Source: Phycisphaerae bacterium (GTDB taxonomy: Bacteria > Planctomycetota > Phycisphaerae > Phycisphaerales > UBA1924). From it: a stretch of DNA of 64,000 bases. The notes beneath the pieces are model-generated. The model had not been told where the DNA came from. It worked only from the letters and a program-made list of their open reading frames with translations, and made no database searches. The stretch lies in assembly GCA_022180725.1 (NCBI GenBank), contig BQMO01000015.1:1-64000 (forward strand), given 5' to 3'. This document shows positions 1 through 8,252 of this stretch, piece after piece (position 1 is the first letter of the stretch; every line of letters starts with the position of its first letter). The position numbers and the translations under genes are program-made.

Positions 1-15
1 GTGCTCTTCCGATCT
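1..15. other. Illumina adapter remnant at contig end
   Basis: The first 15 bases (GTGCTCTTCCGATCT) equal the 3' end of the standard Illumina read-2 adapter/primer. They are followed directly by low-complexity genomic sequence. This is library adapter left at the end of an assembled contig, not biology, so the real sequence begins at about base 16. Confidence 0.93.
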
Positions 16-554
16 GATGACCCTCCACCCCCGCCGCCGCTGGAACCGCCGCCGCCCCCACCCGACGAACCGCCACCTCCCCCCGACGATCCGCCTCCGC
101 CGGATGAACCACCACCCGACGATCCTCCGCCCGAGGACCCGCCACCGGAGGAGCCCCCGCCGGACGAACCGCCGCTGCTTGCCCCGGAAGAAGCACCGGA
201 CGATGCACCGCTGCTCATCCCGCTGGAGCTTCCGCCACCGCCGGAAGAACTCGCGCCGCTCGATCCGCTGCTGCTTCCAGAACCCGACGACGATCCCGAA
301 CCGCTCGATGACCCAGACCCGCTGGAGCTCGAGCCACTGCTCGATGAACCACTGGAGGACGAGCCGCTCGAGGAAGATCCCGACGAGGACGACGAACCGC
401 TGGACGACGATGACGAACTGCTGCTGCTCGATGAGGACGAGGAGGAACTGCCCTCGCTCGATGCTGAGGACGAACCGGACCCGCCGCCACCGCCGCCGGT
501 GGTCGAGGCCCAGACCGGGATGTAGAGGAAGTAACGGCGGGGTTCGTCGCTCAC
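16..554 (-). CDS. Ser/Gly-rich low-complexity phage protein, 3' truncated
   Basis: Leftward partial gene of about 179 visible codons that runs off the left end. It starts at a GTG whose bases overlap the TGA stop of the upstream gene (GTGA at 551-554). The protein begins MSDEPRRYFLYIPVWASTT. After a short Gly run it is almost only Ser, Gly and Ala, with long serine tracts near residues 35-65 and Gly-Ser alternation later. Serine is encoded by a mixture of TCG, TCC, TCA, AGC and AGT, so the low complexity is kept at the protein level and is not a simple DNA repeat. It is the last visible gene of the tail module. It could be a flexible tail-fibre or virion-surface protein, but there is no direct evidence for function. 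Confidence 0.75.
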
Positions 555-1435
555 TTGTTCTCCTCCTTGGCGCGATACCACCCGGCCGTGTCCACGGCCT
601 TGGCGCACTCCGCGCCGGCCGCCGCGACAGCGTCGGCGAACTCCATCCGCTCGAACACGCCCAGCTCGCTCCCCGGAGAGCAGTTGATGACCTTGAAGCC
701 GTGCAGGTCGAAGTGCGGCTTGAGCGCCTCGAACCGCTTCTGGAGCGACTCATAAAGGATGTTGTTGTGCCGAATCGCCTCGCGGGTGCGCTCCTCGCTG
801 AAGGCGTACTTCCGGTCGCCAGTCATCTTGAAGTCGCACCCGAGCAGGTAGACCGTGCGGAAACCCAGGTAGTGCAGCAGGTGCAGCGCCGCCAGCATGA
901 CGCTCCGCTTGCCTTTGATGCCGAGCGAATCGGTGTGCTCCCCGTCCTGTCCCCAGTTGATGGTGTCGCTCTTAAGGAATCGGCTGTGATCGAAATGGTC
1001 GCTGCGGCGGTAGAACAGCACGCCGGGCATCTGGCGGACCTTGAACGCGCTGGCGCGGAACGAGCCGTCCGGATTCTGGACCCGGAGGCGCTTGTCGAAG
1101 TGCGAGACGGGGACGATCTTCAGGATGCCCGGGTCTTTCCAGCCGGTGTCGATGAAGCGACCGGGGTCATCCACGCACGTCCACAGTGTCGGGCGGTGCA
1201 GGGACCAGGCGTTGTTCACTGCCATCGTGACGACGCCGCGGCGGTTGAGCTGCGACAGGTCGATCTCGTTGAGCGACGGCCCCGAGAGCATCAGGAACGC
1301 CGATCGCCCCCGGTAGAAATCGCACAGTGACATGGAGTCGAAGTCGGCTGTGTAGAGCCGAACGCCGGACCGCGCCGGCCTGCGCTGCTTCAGTCCCGCC
1401 TGCAACGCCGCGATGTCGCCGCTGTTCTCACGCAT
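551..1435 (-). CDS. DUF115/MptE-like protein (294 aa)
   Basis: The protein of 294 residues carries a motif FLMLSGPSLNEID near residues 47-59, followed by alternating hydrophobic strands (GVVTMAVNNAW, YLLGCDF). This resembles the nucleotide-sugar/6-hydroxymethylpterin diphosphokinase-like fold of DUF115/MptE proteins, in which a GPSL loop binds the nucleotide. Such genes occur in phage tail regions and in surface-glycosylation loci, so a role in modifying virion or surface glycans is possible. That role is inference. It overlaps the methyltransferase upstream by 8 bp and the Ser-rich gene downstream by 3 bp, so all are translated from one late transcript. Confidence 0.6.
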   Translation of the reverse strand: MRENSGDIAALQAGLKQRRPARSGVRLYTADFDSMSLCDFYRGRSAFLMLSGPSLNEIDLSQLNRRGVVTMAVNNAWSLHRPTLWTCVDDPGRFIDTGWKDPGILKIVPVSHFDKRLRVQNPDGSFRASAFKVRQMPGVLFYRRSDHFDHSRFLKSDTINWGQDGEHTDSLGIKGKRSVMLAALHLLHYLGFRTVYLLGCDFKMTGDRKYAFSEERTREAIRHNNILYESLQKRFEALKPHFDLHGFKVINCSPGSELGVFERMEFADAVAAAGAECAKAVDTAGWYRAKEENK

Positions 1436-1997
1436 CGTTGAACACCCCTGCGATGTACCTGGGGGCGCCCAGTCCCTGGCGCACCGTGCCTACCCGGCTG
1501 ATCCGCTCCAGCCACCACCCGCGCGGCTTCACCGTTGGGTGTAGCCCCTCCCCGTTCACTTTGGTCTTGCTCTCCCGCGTGCAGATCGACAACACGAACC
1601 GCCCGCCACCACACACCGCGACCCGCCGCATCTCGTCGAGCACCTCGTCAACTTCCTCGGGGAGCAGGTGTTCGAGGGCGTCGAATGCGGTCACCACGTC
1701 GGCGATGCCCGCCGAGACCGGGACGCGATGCATGGGCGCCACGATGTCCGCCTCGGGGAAGGCGAAGTCCACGCCGAGCCCGTCGATCCCCAGCCGCCGG
1801 AGGTGCTGTATAAAAAAGTTCCGGCCGCAGCCGAAGTCCACCACGAACCGGGGCTTGAACCCCTGCACAATCGAATAGGCGTGCCGCCCGTGGTTGGTGG
1901 AGCCGTAGGTCGAGCCGGTCAGCGCGAGGTACTTCCTCCGCTCGTGCTCGCGGCGAGCTTCCAGGTCAACGGGGATGGTCTCGTGGGGGTCAGACAT
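1428..1997 (-). CDS. Class I SAM-dependent methyltransferase
   Basis: A 189-aa protein with the class I motif I sequence VVDFGCGRNFF at residues 52-62, an acidic motif II region (GLGVDFAFPEADIV) and a post-motif DVVTAFDALEHL segment. It lacks the (D/N)PPY motif of DNA amino-methyltransferases, so it most likely methylates a small molecule, protein or glycan. It sits between tail structural genes and the DUF115-like gene and overlaps both by 8 bp. Together they could form a pair that modifies a surface structure. The substrate is unknown. Confidence 0.72.
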   Translation of the reverse strand: MSDPHETIPVDLEARREHERRKYLALTGSTYGSTNHGRHAYSIVQGFKPRFVVDFGCGRNFFIQHLRRLGIDGLGVDFAFPEADIVAPMHRVPVSAGIADVVTAFDALEHLLPEEVDEVLDEMRRVAVCGGGRFVLSICTRESKTKVNGEGLHPTVKPRGWWLERISRVGTVRQGLGAPRYIAGVFNDA

Positions 1998-3000
1998 AGA
2001 GCCACACCGGAACGTCGAACTCCATCAACTCCACGCCGTTGAGGGCCTGGAAGCACCACACCGTCCCGCCGCGCGTGTCGCGCTCGGCGGTCATCTGCAC
2101 CGCCACCCCTTTCAGGATGGGGCGCAGGATCGGGATCGCCGCCTTCCGCGGGCAGAACCCGGCCGGGTCGAACGGTTCCAACTGCCCGGGCACGAAGTAG
2201 GACCGCACCCCACCGAATCCGTCCGTGCCCTCCGGCTCCTGGTCCGGCACGTCGCTGTGGTGCGATTCGAACCGGTTGATCGCGTACTTGTCGGGATCGC
2301 CATCCGAAGACAGGCCGTTCTCGACCTTGATATAGCGGCCGAAGGTCTCGCTCTCGGGGTCGCCGTCGATGGCGGCCTCATCCCACGGGTAGCGCCAGCG
2401 GAACCGTTCGCCGGTGATCTCTGTCGCCTCGCCGAGGATGGCGACGATCTTGTCGGAGCGCGGACGGCCGATGTCCACGACAGCCCATTTCTCGCCGACC
2501 CCGTCCTCCTTCCACAGGATGACGCTGCCACCCGAGCCGCTCGATACGAGCACCCGCTCGCCCGGCTTGATGTCGGCGAAGGCGTGCTCTTCCTCCTCGA
2601 CGTACAGGCGGACGGGCGTGACGCCGTGGATCACGCACGGCCCCATCTCGCCGGCGATGATCGGCTCGCGGGCCACCACGAACCGGCCCGGGACGGTCTC
2701 TTCGTCCGGCTCGATCCCTTTGAGCGCCATGCGGTTCTGGAAGGTCTTCTCCGGCCCCTCGTCCCCGGGCGGGAAGAGCGGACCGTCGATGGCCAGCACG
2801 TGGTAGCGGTCGAGGTCCGAGCCCGAGTCGTTGCGGACGGGCACGACGCCGTGCTGGCGGCCGCCGTCTCGGAGTTCGCCGGAAGCGCGATCCTGCTGGC
2901 GACGCTTGAGGTCGAGTGCCGCATCGATGAAGGCGTTGTACGCCCGCGCGGGGACGCGGAGCGGATCGCCGGGCCGGACTTTGCGGAGGTCGTCTCCCAT
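1990..3000 (-). CDS. Phage tail-region protein of unknown function (336 aa)
   Basis: No family recognised. The 336-aa protein is rich in beta-strand-like segments and turns (for example VLVSSGSGGSVILWKEDG and GRFVVAREPIIAGEMG) and has no membrane segment or enzyme motif. Its place downstream of the tape measure, in a run of tightly packed late genes, fits a distal tail, baseplate or receptor-binding component. The start is ATG at 3000, eight bases after the stop of the 271-aa gene. Confidence 0.6.
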   Translation of the reverse strand: MGDDLRKVRPGDPLRVPARAYNAFIDAALDLKRRQQDRASGELRDGGRQHGVVPVRNDSGSDLDRYHVLAIDGPLFPPGDEGPEKTFQNRMALKGIEPDEETVPGRFVVAREPIIAGEMGPCVIHGVTPVRLYVEEEEHAFADIKPGERVLVSSGSGGSVILWKEDGVGEKWAVVDIGRPRSDKIVAILGEATEITGERFRWRYPWDEAAIDGDPESETFGRYIKVENGLSSDGDPDKYAINRFESHHSDVPDQEPEGTDGFGGVRSYFVPGQLEPFDPAGFCPRKAAIPILRPILKGVAVQMTAERDTRGGTVWCFQALNGVELMEFDVPVWLYV

Positions 3001-3008
3001 AGTGGGGG

Positions 3009-3824
3009 TCAGTCAAGTCCCAGTGCTGCGAAGCCTCCGTCCTCGTACACGCGCTCGATGTACGCCGCGATCGGCCGCTTCACGATCGCCTTGGCCGCCG
3101 CATCTTCCTGGTCGGCGTACCGCACCCACAGGTACTCCCAGCCCTTCTTGGAGATGCCGGTGATGGGTCCGATGGTCAACCCCGAGACGTTCGGGCTGGC
3201 CGCGAACCGGTACGTGAGCTCCCAGTCCGCATCCTCGCCGAGCTGCGTGCGCTTCGACCCCGATGCGCCGAGGAAGAGAACTTCACCGGGTTCAAACCCC
3301 TTGAACGGGTCGCTGTTGACCTTGCCCGTCAGGTTGAAGAGGATGCCCTTGTACGAGGGCGTGATCTCCTCGTCGGGCTTGTAGTGCGTCTCGGTGAAGT
3401 TGAACACGGGAACCGTGATGTCCACGCCCTCGACGCCGTCGGCGCTGACGCCGATCGCGCCCTTGAAGTCGGGCGCTGCGCCCACGCCGGGCGCGGGATA
3501 CCGGTGCACGGCCGCCAGCGATTGCGTGATGTGCTGCGTGCCCCCGCCGGTATCGAAGGAGTACACCGCCTCGCCGCCGGGGGTGATGCTGCCCGAGGAC
3601 TGGCCGTAACGCACGACGCCGTCCCACAGATCCGGCCCGACCGGTTCGACCGAGACGGACTGACGTGGCAGGCCTGCGAAGGTGTCGTCTGATTCGTCCT
3701 CCAGCGCATCGCGGGCGGCGATGGCGTCGTCGGTGCCGAGCACGTTGAATGCCAGCTCTGCCGAGGGGTTCTGCCCCTTGGTGAGCCGCCGCGAATCGAA
3801 CTTCTCACGCACCTCGATCGGCAC
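3009..3824 (-). CDS. Phage tail-associated protein of unknown function (271 aa)
   Basis: The 271-aa protein starts at GTG (3824), 12 bp after the tape-measure stop. It contains a segment IGVSADGVEGVDITVPVFNF and a strand-rich C-terminal half; no catalytic motif is visible. The position straight after the tape measure is where siphophages place their distal tail protein or a tail-tip hub subunit, so a structural tail-tip role is a reasonable inference. No family-specific motif was recognised. Confidence 0.6.
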   Translation of the reverse strand: MPIEVREKFDSRRLTKGQNPSAELAFNVLGTDDAIAARDALEDESDDTFAGLPRQSVSVEPVGPDLWDGVVRYGQSSGSITPGGEAVYSFDTGGGTQHITQSLAAVHRYPAPGVGAAPDFKGAIGVSADGVEGVDITVPVFNFTETHYKPDEEITPSYKGILFNLTGKVNSDPFKGFEPGEVLFLGASGSKRTQLGEDADWELTYRFAASPNVSGLTIGPITGISKKGWEYLWVRYADQEDAAAKAIVKRPIAAYIERVYEDGGFAALGLD

Positions 3825-3836
3825 TCGCTACTCCGT

Positions 3837-5840
3837 TCAGGTGAACGCCAAGCCGCCAGCGCCGACCGCGTCGGCCAGGCGCTTGGTGTTCTTCGCCGTC
3901 TGCTCACTCGCCCGCGCAGTCCGTTCCGCCGCATCGCCGCCACCCAGGCCCGCCACGCCCGCGGCGTTGAACGTGCCGGTGACGCTGATTCCTTTGCCGA
4001 TCGCGGCTCCGAGTCCCGATAGCCTGTCCTCGAACTCCGCCATGAGGTCCTGCGGGGACTTCCGCCCCCCCGAGCCGCGCTCCGCGTCCGCCGCTTCGCG
4101 CTTCTTCCGGGCCAGCTCGATGGCGTCCACGAGTTTCTTCTTCGCGGCGTCGAGCGCGGCCTGCGATTCCGCCAACCCCGCCTCGGTCTTGTCCTTCAGC
4201 GACTTCTGTGCGTCCTCGAAGTCCTGCCCGATGGCGGCGAGTGTGGCCTCGTGGATGGCCGCGGACTGCTCCCGTTCGGCGGCACGCTCCTTCTCGCGCG
4301 CGGCCACGGTCTGCTGGGCCGCGTTCTCCAACTCGACAAGCCTTGACTCCAACTGCTGATCGACGGCCTTCTTCGCGGCGTCCACGTCGAGCCCGGAGTC
4401 GAACAGCCCTTGGATCTCCAGCATGCGCTTGGCGACCCAGGACGACGCTTCCTCCCAGATCATCTGGAAGCCGGTGGCGAAGTTGGTCCAGGCCTTGGAG
4501 AGGAAGGCGACCGTCTCGATCCAGCCAACCTCGAGGGCGTGGAACACGATCTCCGCGGCGGCCAGCGCGCCGTACCACATCGAGTACGCGGTCGAAACGA
4601 AGAACTCCTTGGCCCCAAGCCACGCCTTGTTCAGCGCCGCCACGCCCTGCTGCCAGATGACCTTGAGCGAGAGCCAAAGGATCTCGGCCGCCAGGGCAAT
4701 GTCGCCGGCGGCGAGGGCATCGGCGATGCCACCGACGACCTTGCTGACCCACTCCCGCAGCGCCGTGAACTGCTCGCCGAGCCACGACAGGGCTTCACCG
4801 CCGACACCGGTGGTAACGACAAGCACGCCGCCGAGCGCGACGATCGCGGCGATGACCAGACCAACGGGCGAAAGTACCGCGCCGATGGCGGCACCGATAA
4901 GGCCGAATGCCGTGCCGATCCCACCGATGATCCCGGCCACCAGGCCCAGGGCCGCACCGATCCCCGAGATGACGTACCCCAGGGCGATGATGGCGACGCC
5001 CGCGACGGCGACGGCGGCCGCGACCTTCAGCGCCCACACGACGAGGTCCTTGTTCTCTTTGATCCAGGAGGTGGCGGTCACGACCACGCGGGTGATCCGC
5101 TCGGTGATTTCCTTGATCGTGGGTGCGAGCGCCCCGCCGATTGTGAACACGCCCTGCTTGAGCACCTTCCAGAGGGTGCCGAGGGCGTCGTTGAGCTCCG
5201 CCGCGTCGCGGGCGGTCTCGGTGCTGACCGTCAGCCCGAGCTTGCGGGCTTGCTCCTGCATTTCGTTGATGCCTGCCGCACCGTCTGCCATCAGAGGCAG
5301 CAGCTTCGTCCCCGCCTTGCCGAAGAGTTCCATCGCGAGCGACGCCCGGAGCGCCGGGTCCTGGATCTTCGAGATGCGGTCGGCGAGCAACTTGAACTGC
5401 TCATCGGGCGACAACTTCGCCAGGTCGGCCACGGTCAATCCGAGCAGCCCGAGGGCCTCGTTTGCGCCCTGCGATCCCTTCGCGGCCTCGACGAGCGACT
5501 TCTGCATCACGCGGAGGCCGTTCTCCAGCGTCTCCATGTCGGTGCCGGAGAGGTCGGCGGCGTACCCGAGCTCCGAGAGAGCCTCGACGCTCACGCCCGT
5601 CCGCTGGCTCATCTTGTCCAGCACATCCCCCGTGTCGGAGAATGCCTTCGCCGTGCCGAGAAGCGCCGTGACTGCCGCCACGCCGATGCCCGCCATCTTC
5701 GTGCCGATGGAGCGCAGCCCCGCGCCGAAGGCTTCGAGCTTCTTCTGGGCCGCCTTCAGTCCGACCGACAGCTTGTCGCTGACGCCCAGCTCAATGAAGG
5801 CCCTGCCTGCTCGGATGCCGCGCGTGTCGGCCACGGTCAA
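3837..5840 (-). CDS. Tail tape measure protein
   Basis: The 667-aa protein has the usual tape-measure layout. Its N-terminal part resembles TP901-type tape measures (GTKMAGIGVAAVTALLGTAK, then repeated short helices with SQRTGVSVEALSELGYAA). A central stretch of Gly/Ala/Val-rich hydrophobic segments at about residues 265-345 could insert in membranes during DNA ejection. A long Ala/Glu/Lys-rich coiled-coil follows at about 480-600. At 667 residues it predicts a rather short tail (very roughly 100 nm by the usual rule). The TTG start at 5840 overlaps the upstream stop (TTGA); a GTG at 5834 is an alternative. Confidence 0.9.
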   Translation of the reverse strand: MTVADTRGIRAGRAFIELGVSDKLSVGLKAAQKKLEAFGAGLRSIGTKMAGIGVAAVTALLGTAKAFSDTGDVLDKMSQRTGVSVEALSELGYAADLSGTDMETLENGLRVMQKSLVEAAKGSQGANEALGLLGLTVADLAKLSPDEQFKLLADRISKIQDPALRASLAMELFGKAGTKLLPLMADGAAGINEMQEQARKLGLTVSTETARDAAELNDALGTLWKVLKQGVFTIGGALAPTIKEITERITRVVVTATSWIKENKDLVVWALKVAAAVAVAGVAIIALGYVISGIGAALGLVAGIIGGIGTAFGLIGAAIGAVLSPVGLVIAAIVALGGVLVVTTGVGGEALSWLGEQFTALREWVSKVVGGIADALAAGDIALAAEILWLSLKVIWQQGVAALNKAWLGAKEFFVSTAYSMWYGALAAAEIVFHALEVGWIETVAFLSKAWTNFATGFQMIWEEASSWVAKRMLEIQGLFDSGLDVDAAKKAVDQQLESRLVELENAAQQTVAAREKERAAEREQSAAIHEATLAAIGQDFEDAQKSLKDKTEAGLAESQAALDAAKKKLVDAIELARKKREAADAERGSGGRKSPQDLMAEFEDRLSGLGAAIGKGISVTGTFNAAGVAGLGGGDAAERTARASEQTAKNTKRLADAVGAGGLAFT

Positions 5841-6268
5841 TCACCTTTCCTGATTGAGTTGCGCCACAGCAGCGGAAGCTGCGGACGTTCCTTCTCCAGC
5901 GCTGGAGCCATGTACGGCCTGGGCGCGATCTTCACCTTCCGGGAAGTGAGCCTTCCTCCTCGCCGCGACAGGACGATTGTCTCGCCGCCGTACTCCAGCA
6001 CGTTGGGAGCGGTGCTCTTCTTGAAGCCCACCGGGCCGACGACTACGGAGTCGGCGGCCTTGTCGTACCCGAAGAGGATCAGCCGCCGCAGGCTCCCTTC
6101 GTGCGAGTGCGGCGGCGATCCCGGAGGTGCGGACTTCTTGCGCTTGCGGATGCTCGTCTTCGCCGCCGTGCGGATGAACGCGCCGGCCTTGCTGAGCACC
6201 TTCCGCTTGGCGTTGTCGACCGCCGCCATCACGACGTGGCGGTCGAAGAACATGTCTTTGATCCGCAT
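5837..6268 (-). CDS. HK97 gp10-like head-tail or tail component
   Basis: A 143-aa basic protein starting MRIKDMFFDRHVV. It shows the typical features of the HK97 gp10-like family: a helical N terminus, a Lys/Arg-rich middle (SIRKRKKSAPPGSPPHSHEG), a strand pair around VVVGPVGFKK and the C-terminal signature RPYMAPALEKE. The frame stays open upstream but that part is a shadow of the lipoprotein gene; ATG 6268 gives the family length. It lies 5 bp from the upstream stop and overlaps the tape measure by 4 bp. Confidence 0.7.
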   Translation of the reverse strand: MRIKDMFFDRHVVMAAVDNAKRKVLSKAGAFIRTAAKTSIRKRKKSAPPGSPPHSHEGSLRRLILFGYDKAADSVVVGPVGFKKSTAPNVLEYGGETIVLSRRGGRLTSRKVKIAPRPYMAPALEKERPQLPLLWRNSIRKGD

Positions 6269-6273
6269 GGTGA

Positions 6274-6774
6274 TCACGCCGTGGTCCCGCCCCCCACGCC
6301 CCCCGCACCATTCCCGCCGGTGAAATCGCGGCCCTTCTCCAGGCCCTTGTTGAACGATGCCTCCTTCTCCTTGCGGAGCCGGCCCGAGCCGAGGAACAGT
6401 CCGACGATGCCCGTGAGCGCCGGCAGCGCCGGCCCGAGCACAGGCAGCCCCGCGACCGTGGGCCCCACGGTGTCGAGCGCCGAGAGCGTGAGCTGGCTGA
6501 AGAGGCCGCGCAGCTCCCCGGTCTTCTCGATGTTGTTCTTCCACTGCGCGCCGGTGGTCTGCGTCTGGTTGAACCAGTTCTGGTACTCGGTCTCCGCCTC
6601 GTTGAGGCTGAGCGTCGAGGGCAGGCCCGTCGTCTGCTGGATGTTGTTGGGCGTCTTGACCTTGACGATGTCGCCGAGGTCGAAGCCGGCGCACGAAGCG
6701 AGCACGAGGGCCAGCAGGAGCAGGCCCACGATGTAGACGTAATGGCGGGTGGAGAGCGAGCTGAGGAACTTCAT
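6274..6774 (-). CDS. Phage-encoded lipoprotein (166 aa)
   Basis: The protein starts MKFLSSLSTRHYVYIVGLLL and has a type II signal peptide ending in lipobox LASC, with Cys28 as the likely lipidated residue. A second hydrophobic stretch (GLPVLGPALPALTGIVGLFL, about residues 109-128) may be membrane-associated; the C terminus is Lys-rich then Gly-rich. Its start overlaps the stop of the tail-chaperone extension (ATGA at 6771-6774). A lipoprotein inside a tail module could act in superinfection exclusion, lysis (outer-membrane spanin-like) or release of DNA. None of these is shown by the sequence. Confidence 0.72.
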   Translation of the reverse strand: MKFLSSLSTRHYVYIVGLLLLALVLASCAGFDLGDIVKVKTPNNIQQTTGLPSTLSLNEAETEYQNWFNQTQTTGAQWKNNIEKTGELRGLFSQLTLSALDTVGPTVAGLPVLGPALPALTGIVGLFLGSGRLRKEKEASFNKGLEKGRDFTGGNGAGGVGGGTTA

Positions 6775-7489
6775 CCGTGAGCCTCCTGTGGCATCTTGCC
6801 GTCGATGAACACGTCCTTGAGGACCGACACGCCGACCTTGATGGGTCGCTGGCGCTTGGAGAAGGGATCGAAGTCGCTGGGGTTCAGTCGGCGGGATCGC
6901 TTGGGGTCGCGGTTGGTGTTGGCGATGACCGCCATGAGGCTCGCGGCGATCGACCAGTCGTGACGCTGGCGGCCGTCGAGCATGGCCACGAGTTCGCGCA
7001 GGGTCAGGGGCCCGGGGTCGACGCCGACGATTCCGGCGCACTGCCAGACGAGGCGCCAGCAGTCTCCAGCAGCCGGTCGGCGAGCCGGTCCAGCTCCCCG
7101 CTGTCCAGTTTCTTCTCCACCAGGTCGCGGGCCCGCTCCATCACCTTCTTCGTGGCCTGGAGCACCCGCCCGAGGTTGGCCCGGTCCCTCGGGCTCGGGC
7201 AGAAACCCACGAGCTCCTCCAGCACCGCCGTGGTCGCGGCCTCGATGGCATCACCCGCCATCGCCTTTCCGAACTCCTCGTCGGACACCTTCGCCGCGTC
7301 CGCCTCGGGCTTGCAGACCGCGTAGACCACATCGCACAGCAGGACGGGATCGCGGATCAGCTTCTCGATGAGCGTGCCCTCGATGACCTGCATGAGGTCG
7401 ACGCCCGTGAGCCCGCGCACGCGCTTGAGCGCGGCGACGTTGATGTCCACCGTCCAGGTCCGGCCCGCGTTGTCCTTGAACTGCCGCAT
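6771..7489 (-). CDS. Tail assembly chaperone -1 frameshift fusion (G-T type)
   Basis: This is the extended product made if ribosomes slip back one base at 7007-7013. The zero frame reads CCG GGC CCC TGA, so G GGC CCC is an X XXY YYZ slippery heptamer placed exactly before the stop. After slippage the frame continues LTLRELVAMLDGRQRHDW and runs 78 codons to a stop at 6771, giving 239 aa. The extension matches the T-domain pattern of phage tail chaperones (LTLREL, a conserved HDW, then N.NRDPKRSRRLNPSDFDP). A separate GTG at 6989 lies inside this frame and could be mistaken for a gene start. The fusion would bind the tape measure during tail assembly, as lambda gpGT does. Confidence 0.85.
7004..7489 (-). 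CDS. Tail assembly chaperone (G-type, unshifted product)
   Basis: The 161-aa product starts MRQFKDNAGRTWTVDINVAA at ATG 7489, with GGAGG five bases upstream, which rules out the longer open frame to 7540. It is largely helical, with a C-terminal Ala/Ser/Pro-rich tail ending STPGP. It sits between tail tube and tape measure, the standard place for the tail chaperone. Its last two sense codons lie inside the slippery site used to make the longer fusion form. Confidence 0.85.
   Translation of the reverse strand: MRQFKDNAGRTWTVDINVAALKRVRGLTGVDLMQVIEGTLIEKLIRDPVLLCDVVYAVCKPEADAAKVSDEEFGKAMAGDAIEAATTAVLEELVGFCPSPRDRANLGRVLQATKKVMERARDLVEKKLDSGELDRLADRLLETAGASSGSAPESSASTPGP
7007..7013 (-). promoter_or_regulatory. 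Programmed -1 ribosomal frameshift site
   Basis: The heptamer GGGCCCC is read in the zero frame as G GGC CCC, immediately followed by TGA (7004-7006). It obeys the X XXY YYZ rule with X=G and Y=Z=C, and the -1 frame is open through the T-like extension. The stop codon next to the slip site would favour pausing. Confidence 0.82.
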
Positions 7490-7550
7490 CCATGCCTCCG
7501 TGCTCAGCAACCCGACAATCCGACGCCAACCCGACAGCAAACCAACAGCC

Positions 7551-7979
7551 TCAGCCGCCGATCCACGACGGGGCCGTCGCCGAGTACGTCACCTTCGCCG
7601 TGACCGAGACGGTGATGGCCTCCTCGAGCGCTTCGTTCCGAGAGAAGTTGGTGATGGAGAAGTCCGCTTGCAGCCCCTGGCCGCCGGTGTCGTCGAGGAT
7701 CTGGAGCCCGATCGGATCGTTCTGGAAGAACGCGTTCTTGATGGCGGTGAACCCCGCGTCCGCGGTGTCCCAGACCATCTCGAACTCGACGCTCGCCTCC
7801 TTGAGCGTGGCGACCGTGGCCCGCCATCCCGCGTTCGCGCGGGTGGTCACATCCGCCTCCCCCGCCTCCAGGCTGAGCGTCACGTCGCGGGTGTTGCCGA
7901 GGGGAAGCCATCCGCCGCCGCCCCCTTGGCCGCCGACCTTGTAGAGCAGCTTGGCTTCCATGCCGAGTTTGATGGCCAT
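7551..7979 (-). CDS. Major tail tube protein
   Basis: The 142-aa protein starts MAIKLGMEAKLLYKVGG. It has the alternating strand pattern of siphophage tail tube subunits: an N-terminal LLYKV strand, a central GWRATVATLKEASVEFEMVW, and a C-terminal segment describing a beta-strand pair (ADFSITNFSRNEALEEAITV). Both size and place, two genes upstream of the chaperone/tape measure, are standard for the tube protein that polymerises around the tape measure. Confidence 0.82.
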   Translation of the reverse strand: MAIKLGMEAKLLYKVGGQGGGGGWLPLGNTRDVTLSLEAGEADVTTRANAGWRATVATLKEASVEFEMVWDTADAGFTAIKNAFFQNDPIGLQILDDTGGQGLQADFSITNFSRNEALEEAITVSVTAKVTYSATAPSWIGG

Positions 7980-7992
7980 TGTCGGATTCCTT

Positions 7993-8250
7993 TCACTCGG
8001 CGCTGTGGCCGACCACGAGCATGCTCTCGCCCGCCTTGCTCTTGACCTTGACCTTCGAGAGGTCCACCCGCTCGAAGTAGTACTGCGTGCCGGGCGCCAC
8101 CGGGATCTCCTTGCCGTCCGTACCTTCGAGGATCGCGTCCTGTGTGTTGGTGTGCGCCGCCGCCAGCGTGAAAGTCGCGACCACGGATGTGCCCGACATG
8201 GGCACGTAGGCGTTGTCGAGATCGACCTTGAGCGTGATCAGGTTCCGCAC
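7993..8250 (-). CDS. Small phage protein of unknown function (85 aa)
   Basis: No family recognised. The 85-aa protein is strand-rich (VVATFTLAAAHTNTQDAILEG, QYYFERVDLSKVKVKSK) with no membrane segment. It lies between the tail terminator candidate and the tail tube gene, with 2 bp and 13 bp spacing, and is probably a small virion or tail-joining component. Confidence 0.65.
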   Translation of the reverse strand: MRNLITLKVDLDNAYVPMSGTSVVATFTLAAAHTNTQDAILEGTDGKEIPVAPGTQYYFERVDLSKVKVKSKAGESMLVVGHSAE

Positions 8251-8252
8251 AG

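Noticed and set aside
1..525. Open frame on the plus strand coding for a proline-rich 174-aa protein
   Set aside because: It begins in the adapter and is the complement of the Ser/Gly-rich leftward gene. Long Pro runs here are an artefact of GGC/TCG-type codons on the other strand.
6771..6989. Independent 72-codon gene with GTG start
   Set aside because: The frame is open upstream to the slippery site and the T-domain signature begins before the GTG. It is better explained as the frameshifted tail-chaperone extension.
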